Positions 11,245 to 22,121 of a stretch of 64,000 bases of DNA are shown here, in pieces. The notes beneath the pieces are model-generated. The model saw only the letters and a list, made by a program, of their open reading frames with translations. It had not been told where the DNA came from and made no database searches. Numbering within the stretch: the stretch's first letter is position 1; each line of letters opens with the position of its first letter. This stretch comes from Blasia pusilla (Eukaryota > Marchantiophyta > Marchantiopsida > Blasiales). Both the position numbers and the translations under genes were made by a program. The DNA lies in the NCBI GenBank assembly GCA_050084515.1, contig CM114274.1, forward strand, positions 22,692,001 through 22,756,000, written 5' to 3'.

Positions 11245-11356
11245 GAGAAGGTCTTTAGGATTTTTTTCAAGGTCAGTGAATGAATGACTTGTAATGTGTT
11301 TTTCAGCCTTTTGATCCTTTGGGTCCCACGGGTTTGATCTATTTACCATTTACCAT

Positions 11357-11519
11357 GGTTTAATATGTCTACAAGAAATACGGATTGTCGAAAAATCCCC
11401 AAAATTCATATTAAGATTCAATTCTGGCATAGCCATCAGGTAGGAAAGTTGTCACAATCCATCTAAAGTGGTCCAGTGGGTTGGCCAAAATTTCTTGTGC
11501 AATCTCAAATTTGACCTTA
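11357..11519. repeat. Spacer repeat between tail-to-tail LINE-A copies (copy 1)
   Basis: This about 160-bp segment is clearly homologous to 15155-15328 (shared AAGAAATACGGATTGTC, CATAGCCATCA, CTTGTGCAATCTC). In both places it lies between a plus-strand and a minus-strand LINE-A tail. Part of it also resembles 12050-12100. It points to a duplicated locus. Confidence 0.7.
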
Positions 11520-11910
11520 AATGGTAAATGGTAAATACATCAAGCCCGTATGACCCAAAGGGTTAAAAGGCTAAAAAATACATTACAAGTGATACACTGA
11601 CTGTGAAAAAGACCCTAAAGGCCTCCTCCTAGCTAATGCCTAGAGCACTTGAGCGATGCATAATAATATCCCTAATATAACAACCTAAATCATAAGACAC
11701 TAGTTGTAGTAAAGAATAGAATTCTTCACATCTATTTTATGAGCTCGTCTAATCTCTTTATACTTTGGATATGTGACAAACATATGTTCTTCATCCTCAA
11801 TACTTTCTCTGTCACATAACCTATAAATTCGTTCACTTCTATCAATGTTGAGCCATCGTCCACCCTCAATTCCAAGTCTATGAGATCAAGTTCTATGTCT
11901 TGAGATAATA
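11520..11910 (-). mobile_element. LINE-A fragment, 3' end
   Basis: The minus-strand copy holds the GGTAAAT tail, the 3' UTR and the last part of ORF2 including the zinc-binding segment. It then stops abruptly at a piece of the Ty3-like element's terminal B repeat. It is severely 5'-truncated. Confidence 0.85.
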
Positions 11911-11974
11911 TGGAATCGTGCGTATTTATGTATGTGTTCGATGACATCAATATATGTTGTGTAGCAATGTGTAT
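11911..11974 (+). repeat. B-repeat end of the Ty3-like DNMT element
   Basis: The stretch ending GTAGCAATGTGTATGCGCACGACA matches the 3' end of the B repeats at 49518-49643 and 50164-50289. It is the terminal CA end of that element family, here orphaned by the LINE-A piece. Confidence 0.7.
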
Positions 11975-12568
11975 GCGCACGACAAACAACTACCCCTAGA
12001 GGCTAACACTTTTCTCGAGTGAAGCTCCCAATGGGATCTGAAGGTCCAATTCCCATCTTAAGATCCGATTCTGGCGCAGCCATCATGCATGAATGCCTGA
12101 TTTGGAACTATGGTTATAATTGGATAACTTTTACATGGGGCCCATGAAATACAAGAGCCTAATTAAAACTCAAGTTTCAAACTCTTTTTTATCGAACCTT
12201 ACGATCCGATAAAAAAGAATCTAAGGCATCTCTCCCGGACATGGGAAGAGCACTGTCGGTGATTGTGTGAAAGAACATTGGCCATTTCAGGCCTTGGAAA
12301 TTTTCCAAGAAGCCTTGTGCAGGGTTACACACATCTGACGTGGTTGGATGGGTTGTATAGAATTGGTATTGCACTTGCGACTATGGCCAAATTGGAGGTT
12401 TAGATCCAATCGGTAGATCCAATCGGATTTCACATTCGAATTGGAGGTTTAGATCCTATCGAATAGCCTAATGTGAAAGAGGGATATTCTCTTCATTTCA
12501 AAAGTGGTTGATCTTCATTTAGTGCGGATGAATAATTCATGGAGATAGTAATATGTCTAAAACCTAGG
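11975..12568. other. Unassigned sequence
   Basis: No open frame or known domain is recognised. A short part (about 12050-12100, CTTAAGATCCGATTCTGGCGCAGCCATC) resembles the duplicated spacer repeat, so this may be remnant repeat DNA. Confidence 0.3.
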
Positions 12569-12944
12569 GAGAGATTTGAGATTTTGCTCTTCCATATTTG
12601 AGGATTTCAAATATGAATCTTGCACAGACTATATCTTTCAAGTGGAGCATCATCTGAAGCTCACACTTTGAGGGAATATGGAGTGTGATAAGGCTCCCTT
12701 GCCCTAGAAATTTCAGGGCCAACCGAGATACAAAGACGAAGTTGTGAGAGATTTTAGATTCTGCTCTTCCACACTAGAGGATTTCACATTCGAATCTTGC
12801 GGAGACCATATCTTTCAGGTGGAGCGTCATGTGAAGCTCAAAGTTTAAGGAAATGTGTAGTGTAAAGAGATGCCTTAGCCCTATAAATTTTACCACCAAG
12901 AAAGTTATGGGGAAAAAATTGTGAGAGATTTTAGATTTCCTAAA
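12569..12944 (+). repeat. LINE-A 5' UTR monomers (about two 177-bp units)
   Basis: GAGAGATTT occurs at 12569, 12746 and 12923, an exact 177-bp period. The units match the 25241 monomers with moderate divergence. They are joined at about 12945 straight to an RT-region sequence. Confidence 0.85.
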
Positions 12945-13604
12945 CATACAACACCATCAACCATGTCCATGCCTTACGTATTTTATGGGAGAAATTTAAG
13001 GGTAATGGGAAAGCTTTGTTTTGCGGTTTCATCGATTTCAAAAAAGCTTTTGATATAGTATCTTGAAGGCTATTATGGGATAGGTTGCAAGCCATTAGAA
13101 TACCACAAAATCTCCTAGTTGTCGTGGCCACGTTGTCCCTTTCTCTTCGAGTCAAGATCAAACGTTCACAAACTCAAGAGATCTTGAGTATTATCGGAGT
13201 CATTCAAGGTTGCCCTCTCTCCCCTACTATATTTGGAGTTTCAAAGATGATATCAAAACGTGGTTGGAGGAATGTGATAGTGAAGGTATCAAGCTTGGAG
13301 ACTTTGTCATCAAAGCTTTATTGTATATAGATGCTATCATAATACTAGCATGTGATGGTATTAGTTTACAAAAAAACCTCGATACTTTGTGGCAAATTTT
13401 TGTACCGAGAATCAGATGGAGGTTAATATGAAGAAGTCTAAAATCATTATAGTGGGTATTAGATCCAAGTTCTTGTTCTTGAGGAAGGACGTTGGCTTAA
13501 CATTAATAGAAAAGAGCAAATTTGCAGATTATGTGACAGAGAAAGTATTGACGATGAAGAGCATGTGTTTGTTACATGTCCAAGATATGAAGAGATTAGA
13601 CTAG
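12945..13604 (+). pseudogene. LINE-A internally deleted copy: RT core scrap joined to C-terminus
   Basis: After the monomers the sequence resumes in the RT palm (FDFKKAF-like, then GCPLSPTIFGV and the LLYIDAIIIL box at the place of YADD). At about 13475 it jumps from RSKFLF to the Cys-rich C-terminal segment. ORF1, the endonuclease and part of the thumb are deleted. Stops and shifts break every frame. A second copy's monomers begin directly at 13605, so two deleted copies sit head to tail. Confidence 0.8.
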
Positions 13605-13959
13605 CTACAGATAGAAGATTTCAGATCTGAATCTTGCAGAGGCCATATCTTTCACATGGAGTGTGACATGATGCTGATATTTTGAGGAAATCTAGGATGT
13701 AAGAAAATGCCCAAGCTCTAGAAGTTTCAAGTACAAATAAATCTTAAAGAAGAAGTTGTGTGGTATTGAAGATTCTGCTTTACTTGATTGGAGGTCGTGC
13801 AATATCTAGAATGTAATGAAGTCCACTACATGATGACAACTCCAGACGAAATTTTGAATCTAGTGCAAGTGGTCTTGCATGAATTGAAAGAGCTTTGAGG
13901 TACAAGAATTCTTGGTCTTACGTGTTTTATGAGAGAAATCTAAGGGCAATGGGAAAGTT

Positions 13960-14535
13960 GTGTTTTGCGATTTCATCAATTTCAAGAAAGCTTTTGAAAC
14001 CATATCTCGTAAGCTCTTATGGGATAGGTTGCAAGCCATTGGGGTACCACCAAATCTCCTCACTGCCTTGGCCATGTTGTACCATTCCCTTTGGGCCAAG
14101 ATCAAAGGTTCACAATCTCAAGAGATCTTGAGTACTATCAGAGTCATTCAAGGTTTCCCTCTCTCCCCTATACTTTTAGGAGTTTTCATAGATGATATCG
14201 AAAAGTGGTTGGAGGAATGTGATAGTGAAGGTATCAAGCTTGGAGAATTTTTCATCAAAGCTCTATTGTATGCAAATGATATCATATTATTAGCATGTGA
14301 TGGCATTAGTTTACAAAAACACCTCGACACTTTGGCAAGTTTTTGTACCCAGAATCAAATGGAGGTTAATATGGAGAAGTCTAAAGTCATTATAGTGGAT
14401 ATTAGATCCAAGTTCTCATTCTTTTACAATGATCTGCAATTAAAACAAGTGAATAATTACAAATATCTAGCCATTGATTTCTCTCATGACTATAGTTGGG
14501 TACTTTGCATGCAAAAGAGAGTAGAAGCTGGTTAG
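13960..14535 (+). pseudogene. LINE-A ORF2 RT fragment
   Basis: This 191-residue frame covers the RT palm: FINFKKAFETI (catalytic Asp changed to Asn), GFPLSPILL and LLYANDIILL (YADD changed to YAND). With two of the three catalytic aspartates altered it is inactive. It continues in 14581-15054 after a stop at 14535 with the thumb and C-terminal region. Confidence 0.8.
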
Positions 14536-14580
14536 AAAGCTCTATATTCATTTTTCAATCTGTGTTGAGGAGTTGATCTT

Positions 14581-15054
14581 GTGTCTTGGGGTCTTAGGAA
14601 GTTCTTATTTAGGAGCTTAGTGTTGCCGGTGGTCTTATATGGGACCCAAGTTTGGGGCCCTAGTTGTAAGAAGACAGGTTGGGAGCTCGTGGAAAGGGTG
14701 CAAAAGATCTTTCTACAAGAAGAATTGGGTGTTAGAAACCAAACTCCTCATGCCATTCTTCTTGCAGAAACAGATTATCTTCCTCTAGAAGCTGAAGCTC
14801 TCTACTTGACCATCACTTATATCGCAAGGGTGAGATCTCTTGATGTTTCTCGTCTCCCTCATCAAGCTTTGCGAGCCACACGTTCTATAGGATGGATTGC
14901 GGATGTGGTGACTTGGTCTTCAAAGTGGAATGTGGGGGAACGGGATTGGGACATGAAACCGATGGCAGTGCGCAAGCATCTGCAGAAGCAATTTCTCAAC
15001 ATCATTTGGAGCAGTGTAGGCACCAAAATAGGAGTATCATCAACTTCAAGTTAA
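14581..15054 (+). pseudogene. LINE-A ORF2 thumb/C-terminal fragment
   Basis: The frame encodes SWGLRKFLFRSLVLPVVLYG, the VWGPSCKKTGWE block, QEELGVRNQTP and TYIARVRSLDVSRLP, the part of ORF2 downstream of the polymerase. It ends in a frameshift relative to sister copies. Confidence 0.75.
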
Positions 15055-15154
15055 TCCTATGCTTGTATATTGTTAACAAGGATACTTACTTGCGCGGATC
15101 TCCATGTTCTTACGTCATATTATCGCACGAGATGGTCTATTTACCATTTACCAT

Positions 15155-15328
15155 GGTTGAATATATCTATAAGAAATACGGATTGTCCGGAAATTCCCAA
15201 AATTCACATTAAGATTTGATTCTAGCATAGCCATCATGTAGGAAAGTTGTCACCATCCATCTAAAGTAGTCTAGTAGGTTGACCAGAATTGCTTGTGCAA
15301 TCTCGATTATGTTTGCATTTGACCTTAA
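15155..15328. repeat. Spacer repeat between tail-to-tail LINE-A copies (copy 2)
   Basis: Homologous to 11357-11519 and likewise bounded by LINE-A tails in opposite orientation. The matching arrangement suggests duplication of the whole junction rather than two chance insertions. Confidence 0.7.
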
Positions 15329-16612
15329 ATGGTAAATGCTAAATAGATCAAGCCCGTGGGACCTAAAGGATCAAAAGGTTGAAAAACACATTATAATTCA
15401 TTCATTCACTCACCCGGAAAAAGATCCTAAAAACCTTCTCCTAGCTACTGCCTATAGCACTTGAGCGATGAATAATGACGTCCCTAATATAATAACCTAA
15501 ATCATAAGGCACTAGCTCTAGTAAAGAATAGAAATTCTCCACATCTAATTTATGAGCTAGTATAATCGCTTCATACCTTGGACATGTAACAAACACATGC
15601 TCTTCATCCTCAATATTTTCTCGGTCACATAACCTACAAATTTGTTCACTTCAATCAATATTAAACCATCGTCCTTCCTCAATTCCTAGCCTATAAGACT
15701 TCGTTCTATGTCGTGCGATAATATAACGTAAGAATGTGGAGATCCCCGTAAGTAGGTATGCTTGTTCACAAAATACAAGCATAGGATTAACATGAAGTTG
15801 ATAAAACTCCATTTTGGTGCCCTGGCTGCTTTAAATAATGTTGAGAAATTGCTTCTATAAATGCTCGCGCATTGCCATCGGTTTCATGTCCCAATCGCGT
15901 TCCGCCACATTCCACTTTGAAGACCAAGTCACCACATCCGCCATCCACCCTATGGAACATGTGGCTGGCAAAGCTTGATGAGGGAGGCGAGAAACATCAA
16001 GAGATGGTAAATGGTAAATGGTAAATAGATCAAGCCCGTGGGACCCAAAGGGTCAAAAGGCTGAAAAACACATCACCCTTGCGATATAAGTGATGGTCAA
16101 GTAAAGATTTTCAGGCTCTAGAGGAAGACAACCTATTTCCGCAAGAAGAATAGCATGTGGAGTTTGGTTTCTTACACCCAATTCTTCTTGTAGAAAGATC
16201 TTTTGCACCCTCTCCACGCGCTCCCTACTTGTCTTCTTACAACTAGGGCCTCAAACTTGGGTCCCATATAAGACCGCCGGTAACACTAAACTCCTAAATA
16301 AGAACTTCCTAAGACCCCAAGACACAAGATGAGCTCTTCTACACCGATTTAAAAATGAATATAGAGCTTTGTAACCAGCTTCTTTTGCACGCAAAGTGCC
16401 CAACTATAGTCATGAGAGAAATCGATACCTAGATATTTATAACTCTTCACTTGTTCTAATTGTAGACCTTTGTAAGAGAACGAGAACTTGGATCTAGTAC
16501 CTATTATAATGACTTTAGACTTCTCCATATTAACCTCCATCTGATTCTAGGTACAAAACCTTGCCAAAGTATCGAGGTATTTTTGTAAACTAATGCTATC
16601 ACGTGCTAATTA
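15329..16612 (-). mobile_element. LINE-A copy, truncated and joined to 5' monomers
   Basis: The minus-strand copy runs from tail through the C-terminus and thumb to the DIILLAR region of the RT (partial frame 16349-16540). It then meets 5' UTR monomers directly at about 16613, so it is another copy that keeps both ends but lacks the middle. It is itself interrupted at 16006-16072 by a tail-only insertion of the same family. Confidence 0.85.
16006..16072 (-). mobile_element. LINE-A tail-only insertion inside a LINE-A copy
   Basis: Three GGTAAAT units plus the conserved terminal 3' sequence up to CTGAAAAACACA interrupt the ARVRSLD-coding part of the host LINE-A copy (CAAGAGAT ... TCACCCTTGCG). 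The insertion is only about 67 bp. This directly shows retroposition of bare 3' ends. Confidence 0.8.
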
Positions 16613-16838
16613 TCCTAAAATTTAGAAGAGCAGAAACTCAACTCTCTCACAACTTCGTCTTTATAACTTGGTTGTGCTTGCAATTTTCAAGGCTAGGGTG
16701 TCTCCTCACATTCCACATTTTCCCAGAATCTCAACTTCATATGACACTCCATCTTAAAGATATGGCCTCCGCAAGATTCAGATCTAAAATCATGAAATCT
16801 AGAAGAACAGAAACTCAAATCTCTCAATGGCTGGAGGA
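16613..16838 (-). repeat. LINE-A 5' UTR monomers
   Basis: One full and one partial monomer in minus orientation, recognisable by GATTCAGATCTAAAATC and AGAAGAGCAGAAACTC. They end near 16838, where a Ty3 gag-protease remnant begins. Confidence 0.8.
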
Positions 16839-16884
16839 CAAGATAGTCCAATAAAAATAGCACTCCTCCTATCATGGTGGGGAT

Positions 16885-17193
16885 CTAGGTAAGTTGCCCC
16901 AATGGTCGCTTCCGAGAGTGGTTGGAAAAGTGTAAGTACTTATCTGTGGGCTCATACTTAGTGTAACCCAAAGCTTGAGCAGTTTGTTCTTTCATTATGT
17001 TGTTCCCGCTTCCCAAATCAATAGGGACCTTCTTAATGGTATGCCCTTCAATTTCCACTTCCACCTCCGGGGCTTCAAGGTCTTCAACCTTTATGCGGAA
17101 CACATCCACCACTGGGAGCTTCTTTGCTCCTATCTTCTTCTTGCATCCTACTTTCCACTGTTGCAAAATCTTCCCATAAATGCGAATATCCAT
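16885..17193 (-). pseudogene. Ty3/gypsy-2 aspartic protease remnant
   Basis: The minus-strand frame contains VEVEIEGHTIKKVPIDLGSGNNIM, a retropepsin-like stretch with the catalytic D-x-G as DLGS. This is the typical position after gag in Ty3-type polyproteins. It is a different family from the DNMT elements. No RT, RNase H or integrase follows, because the element is cut off at about 16840 by LINE-A monomers. Confidence 0.65.
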
Positions 17194-17457
17194 GATTAGC
17201 TACAGCAAGGAGATGTTTGCTGGAGTGGCTGCTAAATCCTTCTGCAAGTCATAGGCCTCCATCACCAGGGGGGAAGCAACTCAAGTCTCCATCCTTGGTT
17301 CTTCGTGCTTGGTTGAGGAATCCTCAGGTAAGGCTCCATTTTTTTGCTCTTCATGGACGTGGTTGCGGACCTGCTCCTCCACCTCATGATGGAAATACTT
17401 TGAATGATTACGATCAAACACCGGGTCTACGTTGCCTTTCAGAATAGCCTTCCTTGC

Positions 17458-18555
17458 TCAAAACGTCTCGACTGCCTTCTTCGTAGCCGGTTTACTTCCC
17501 GAAGATGAAGACTCTTGGGTCTTCGCACTTGGGGTCTTCTTAGTCTTCAACCGTGTTTCCACTACAAAAACTTTGTTGAAGATGTCTTCAAGCCAATCTG
17601 AGGACTCTTTATCGATCTTCCTCGCAGGTCCCTCTTCCTTAATGGTCACTTTCTTAATGTCATTTGGTGACGTGACATCTTCTACCCTTACTAACTACAC
17701 ATCCTCATTCTTCGCTTCTGGTGGTGCCGGTGGAGTAGTTATATATTTGACCAAGAGCTTTGGAACTTAAGGCTCCGGGCATTCCACTGCAGTGTGGCCT
17801 CCTTTCTTGCAATTGCCACAGAGGGGGTTCAGCCCAACTGGTCTCTTTGGGTTTGGAAAATTAAATATTTGCCTAGTGATCGGCTGCCCCGCAGTTATAG
17901 CAACAATTTCTTCTGATAGGTGGGATGAACGTTGCTGGTCCCACATGCTATCTTAGAGACCTCTACTCTCCATACTCGGGGAGTACATACATACCTAGGA
18001 ATCCATCTACGAGGAGCACCAGTCCCTAGAATTGCATGGATTGCGTAACATCCTTCTCACTAATCTGCTACATACCATCCCTCCTCCATAGGTGGATCTT
18101 CTTGTACCCAACGTAAATCTCGTTGAAGCGGGCTCTCCGTCTCCGGACTCTTGCACTGTATACCCTTGAGTCCCACAAGAACTGCACCATATGTTAGGCT
18201 GCATAAGTCTCGGCCGTCTGCTAGGATCCTTTTGGGCCGCTAGGTGTACCTTCCGTTCAGCCATTTGTTTCGTCAATTCACTAATGGCGGACTTCTCCCC
18301 ATCCTTCTTGGTCTTGCGGGCGGGGCTCACGGACTTGCGGCTCTCTGTCTTCACGCTCTTGTCCTTTCGTGCTTTCCGTGAGGACAAAGACCATTTTGGA
18401 TGTCTTGCCCTCTTCTTGCTTTTGCCTTTGGAGTCTTCCTTAGACTTTGAGTCTTCGCTAGTGCTTCCTCACAAGGTATCTGAAGATTTGGAGGAAGTCA
18501 AAAGTTTCCAGGTGCTCCGCTTCTATTCCCTCATACCACTGACTGGCACGCTTCT
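17458..18555 (-). pseudogene. Ty3/gypsy-2 gag C-terminal part with zinc knuckles
   Basis: Minus-strand translation gives a charged Ser/Lys-rich region (18007-18387), a CSSCGTQGY motif, a knuckle remnant CYNCGAADH near 17890-17915 and a good CCHC knuckle CGNCKKGGHTAVEC at about 17775-17820. A linker then leads to the protease. Near 18480-18555 the gag helix SQWYEGIEAEHLETF follows the segment interrupted by the LINE-A tail. Frames are broken in several places. Confidence 0.7.
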
Positions 18556-18604
18556 TTAAATGGTAAATGGTAAATAGATCAAGCCCGTGGGACCCAAAGG
18601 GTCA
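18556..18604 (-). mobile_element. LINE-A tail-only insertion in gypsy-2 gag
   Basis: A 48-bp block of GGTAAAT units plus the conserved GATCAAGCCCGTGGGACCC sequence splits the gypsy-2 gag between the FLDSEGLFP and KKRASQWYE segments. Nothing else of LINE-A is present, so this is one of the shortest retroposed pieces in the window. Confidence 0.8.
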
Positions 18605-18930
18605 GGAAAGAGACCTTCAGAGTCGAGGAAAGACTCTAAGAAGATCCTCTTCTGATCCTTTCCATTCGCCTTTGCTACATGGGTAAACTCCAGAATAAAG
18701 TCATCTACATCATCTCGCTTGCTTCCAGCAAAGGTGGGATATCTTAGCAATGATTTGCGTGAGTGCGCCATCAGTACTTTGCTGTTGTTGCTATTAAGAG
18801 GACTTTCGCCACCTGATGGGGAAGGCAAGTCCCCTGTGGTACTTTGATCCTTCTCTCTGTCTGAGCTACTATGGCCAGACGGATCCCCCACCTCTTCCAA
18901 GTCTGTCTTCGTAGGTGAATAAGGAGGCAT
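18605..18930 (-). pseudogene. Ty3/gypsy-2 gag N-terminal part
   Basis: The frame (18556-18930) encodes a Ser/Pro-rich leader and LLRYPTFAGSKRDDVDDFILEFTHVAKANG, the conserved start of a Ty3-type gag matrix/capsid domain. It then runs into the LINE-A tail at 18604, which terminates it. A further overlapping frame to 19079 lies in the region upstream of gag and is probably not coding. Confidence 0.7.
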
Positions 18931-19317
18931 AGGCGACTTCCTCCTATCTTGTCTTTGCCGAGGAGGCTTTGGATGAAGAGCGGAACGGTTCTTTGCAGGT
19001 GTCCCTGGTGGTCTCGAGGCACGTCGCGCTTCTCTTTCTCTTCTTCATTGCTCGGCTCTTTTCTCGCGCGGCTCAACACTTCTTTCGTGATCCATCTAAA
19101 ACTTCCAAAGATCTTTTGCTAAGCGCCTCACCCAACACGTAAGGCTCCACTCCATGGGTATGAAGACTCTTTGGATGAGCGGCTTATTTCCATGAAACCC
19201 TCTGCGCAGGATGATCCTTCGCCACCAGTACCCGACTTATATCAAGTGGAGGTCCGACGACTTGTTCTACTCCCATACCCCACTCTCTCCCTACCTCTCC
19301 TTGCTTGAGAGATCTTG

Positions 19318-19345
19318 TGATCCCCGATTGTGGCGCCAAAAATTT
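19318..19345 (-). promoter_or_regulatory. Primer binding site of gypsy-2
   Basis: On the minus strand the sequence TTGGCGCCACAATCGGGGAT begins right after GGAAATTT. TGGCGCC followed by a GGGGA block is a common tRNA primer binding site of plant Ty3 elements. It places the 5' LTR to the right and gag to the left, matching the gag position. Confidence 0.65.
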
Positions 19346-20630
19346 CCTTACCTACTTCCGTAGTGTACAACTCATGGAAAAAGGTATTCTTTTAATCGCA
19401 AAGTATTAAGTTAATTCCCAAGAGATCACCGTTTCCTCAATAAAGAGAGGTTTTATAAGAAATGTCAAGAATAACTCCTTCTTCACTAAGTACTTAACTA
19501 ACTTCAATAATTAAGTCTTCACTAGTACAAAAGAACAAAATGGTTTTCTTCTCTCTTGGAAAAGGCTCTTCTCAAGTGCAGACAAAGACTCTTGCAAATC
19601 TTGGATAACAAAGTTCTAACGAAGACCTTAAAGAGACGTCAAGAAGGAGCGGCTCATCCTACTTTCAGAACTGAATTTGTCACGGTAGGTTACTCACTGT
19701 CTAACAACTTTCGTACGCTCTTCCTGATTATCTTCTAGAATTCGAGAATCACAAGACTCACCTCTCATCCCTTGTGCAACACAATAAGGTTTTACACTCA
19801 AGTTTGCACATCAGAAAAGCATGAGAGCAGACACTTCAACTGCATCAAAGAGTGGAAAGAACTAGAAAGTATTACAAGCTTCCGAGGATACAAGACTCTT
19901 CGGCTTGGATCATCCCCAAAGAACTCCTTACACAACCCACCAAGACTACTAGGAAACTCAAGATACAAGGGAATGACCCCTTGCTCTTCTTCTCTATTCT
20001 TTAAATAGTCTCTTACAGTTCCTGATTGATCTTCCTATTCTATTCTAAATTTCTAACTGATAATCCTACCCTCCTTGGTTGAAATTCTCCAACCCTTCAC
20101 CTTCCTAAGTCGGTTGGTCGCCCCAGCGTTTCATTTCCGCTTCCTTTTGAACCACTGCGCCACTCCATTTCCGGCTTCCGAAACCGCCGTGACGCTTCAG
20201 TCTTCGCAATTCTATCTTCGCGAAGACTCTTATCGTAATGCCGCTGCGAAGAGTCCTCCCCCAACTTTTCTTTCCTTCCGCTTTGTTCCCAAAACATTAT
20301 TTCTCTTTCTATTCCTATACTTTCTACACCTTTCCACTTTTTGTGAAGACTCATTAATTCCTCTTCTTCTTCCTCTTCCTTCTTTGTACCCAGTCTTTGC
20401 ACAAAGACTCCCTTCAATCTTCTGCTGTAAAGAAGAAGCCTTTTACAGTCTTCACCAATATTCCTACTGCGGTCTTCCTTGTGAAGTACCCGCGCTTCTT
20501 ATTCTAGCTTCTTTTCCCGTATCTTCCTACTTTTACACAATTCTCACTCTTCCAAGACAGTCCTCAATCTCTTACTATCTCTTGTCCTTTCATCAGAGTT
20601 ATGTCATTCCATGTTCTCACAAAATTTCGG
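19346..20630 (-). repeat. Probable 5' LTR of gypsy-2 (right edge uncertain)
   Basis: Non-coding sequence upstream of the primer site has an LTR-like composition. It includes a minus-strand TATTTAAAG box near 19995-20005 that could drive the element. The other LTR is missing because the element is truncated, so the right border cannot be fixed by comparison. The value given is a guess. Confidence 0.4.
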
Positions 20631-20775
20631 TAAAGTATACGTCTTTACTTGTGGTATTGAGTCTTTAGTCTTCATTCCAAGAAGATTTCACTACAACTCT
20701 GTAAAAAAATACTCTTTCTATCAAAATTTCAAAATTGTGGGCACTACAAGTGGCTTGGATGATTTCGACATATGC

Positions 20776-20985
20776 GGTTTTGATCCAATGCACGATATCT
20801 ACTCCTTATACAAATCGTTAATCTATAATGTCCAAATTTGGATTTTAGAAATCGATGCGAGTATTAACTTAAGTAACATAGGTTTTGATCTAATGAGCGA
20901 TATCTACTCCTGACACAGATCCTTAATCTGTGACTTTCAAATTTGAATCTGGAAATCAATGCGAGTATTAGGTTAAGTAACCTAG
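20776..20985. repeat. Direct tandem duplication, 105-bp unit
   Basis: Two adjacent copies begin GGTTTTGATCYAATG at 20776 and 20881 and share GATATCTACTCC, AATYTGTGA-like and GATGCGAGTATTA strings. No coding potential is apparent. Confidence 0.8.
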
Positions 20986-22089
20986 GTGTGCTGCTTTGGA
21001 TCTAATCTGGACTGCAAGTTGAATATCGAGTCTAGCATGATTGACAAGTTTAATTAGCAATATTTTCCCAGGTCATTTTTTTTATAGCAATCTCTCTGCA
21101 CCAAAGATGCACAATGCATTCTCTAGAAGTGAGGGAAGAATATGAGCTCCCGGTAGTTAAACTTTTGTAGGTCGACACAAAAATGCAATCGTGAGGCAAC
21201 TTTTTTTCTCCTTCTGAATGCAACACTTGTGTTGGTGTCAATATGGTCTACAATGGAGTTTAATAGGAGTTCATTTTGATGTCAATGGAAGCAGGATAAA
21301 AATATTCTTGTTTGGGGGTTTCAGATACTATGACTTCCGACCCTAAAAGAAGATCGCTTGCCAATGTTTAGGATACTACCGCCTCTGCTAGGCTTTTTTT
21401 CAATGGGACTTTGGTGCGCAACAATAATTCTTCCTGCTCATCCTCGGCCATCAAGCAAGCGACGCATGTTGATTTGTAGGAGAAGCGCACATCAATGAAT
21501 AAGGACTCTAAAAGAAGATTTCACAACCAACCCTCACAACGTGAGACAGAGGACTAAATCAGAGACTCTAGAAACACAATGAATGGACCTAAATTCAGAC
21601 CAAAACCCTTCTACTCCTAATTACCATAGCAGAAGACACCACGATCCTTTCCGTAATCATAGTTCAAGACGTGTCCTCCTACAACCTTCCAAGTCCCTTC
21701 TCCACTCCCTTCCTCTCTTTCCCTCCTATGCGATGGTTGATTTGCTTCATACGTTCATGCAACTACGACGAGTAGTTTCTTTCAATCACGCAACGCTGCA
21801 AAGTCAAGAGTCCATTTGGTTTGTGGAATGAAACTAAATATGTGGAAAGTTTTGCGTTTGAAAGCATCCAAAGAAATCATTGGCAAGTCTGTGGGGCTTG
21901 ATAATTGAGAGGAAACATCATTTTTCCGGATTATTAGTGCACGCACTGTGCGTGTGAAAGTTGCGGAGCAATGAGCAGGATGTGGGAGGGAGGGATGAAT
22001 AATCTTGAATTAAAGGCTACAACAACAACCAACAAAATTTCCACAAACCTACAACAATCAGGAGGTATGCCTCCGACCCTTGAAACTTG
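20986..22089. other. Unassigned sequence
   Basis: No convincing gene, transposon domain or RNA is seen. Short frames (for example 21583-21831) have no recognisable features. Confidence 0.3.
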
Positions 22090-22121
22090 GTGGTGCAAGC
22101 GAGAGAGAGAGACTGTACTCA

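Larger units (their letters stand above)
9063..11356 (+). mobile_element. LINE-A copy, 5'-truncated in ORF1, RT core deleted
   Basis: The copy starts in the middle of ORF1 (RDTAMANKAIL). It continues through the endonuclease with GDFNARTH at about 9735-9760 and the EN-RT linker. At about 10660 it jumps from the GEVMT region directly to TYIARVRSLDVSRLP, removing the whole polymerase core. The junction falls in a shared ACT, suggesting microhomology. The C-terminal region with a Cys2-His-Cys segment (CRLCDGEN..HMFVTCPRY) and the ATTTACC tail are intact. Confidence 0.85.
13605..15154 (+). mobile_element. LINE-A internally deleted copy with 5' monomer and ORF1 start
   Basis: The copy begins with one 5' UTR monomer, then the ORF1 start codon at 13833 and the first roughly 20 codons (TPDEILNLVQVVLHELKEL). 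At about 13900-13920 it switches directly to the RT region (LRVLWEKSKGN-like) and continues through RT and thumb. The 3' UTR is also shortened: the ATTTACC tail follows the HIIARD region directly. Both ends are therefore kept while ORF1, EN and the last codons are lost. Confidence 0.85.

Noticed and set aside
20075-20668. 197-residue plus-strand frame rich in Phe, Leu and Ser
   Set aside because: It lies in probable LTR or non-coding sequence. The hydrophobic composition follows from pyrimidine-rich DNA and no membrane protein pattern or homologue is recognised.
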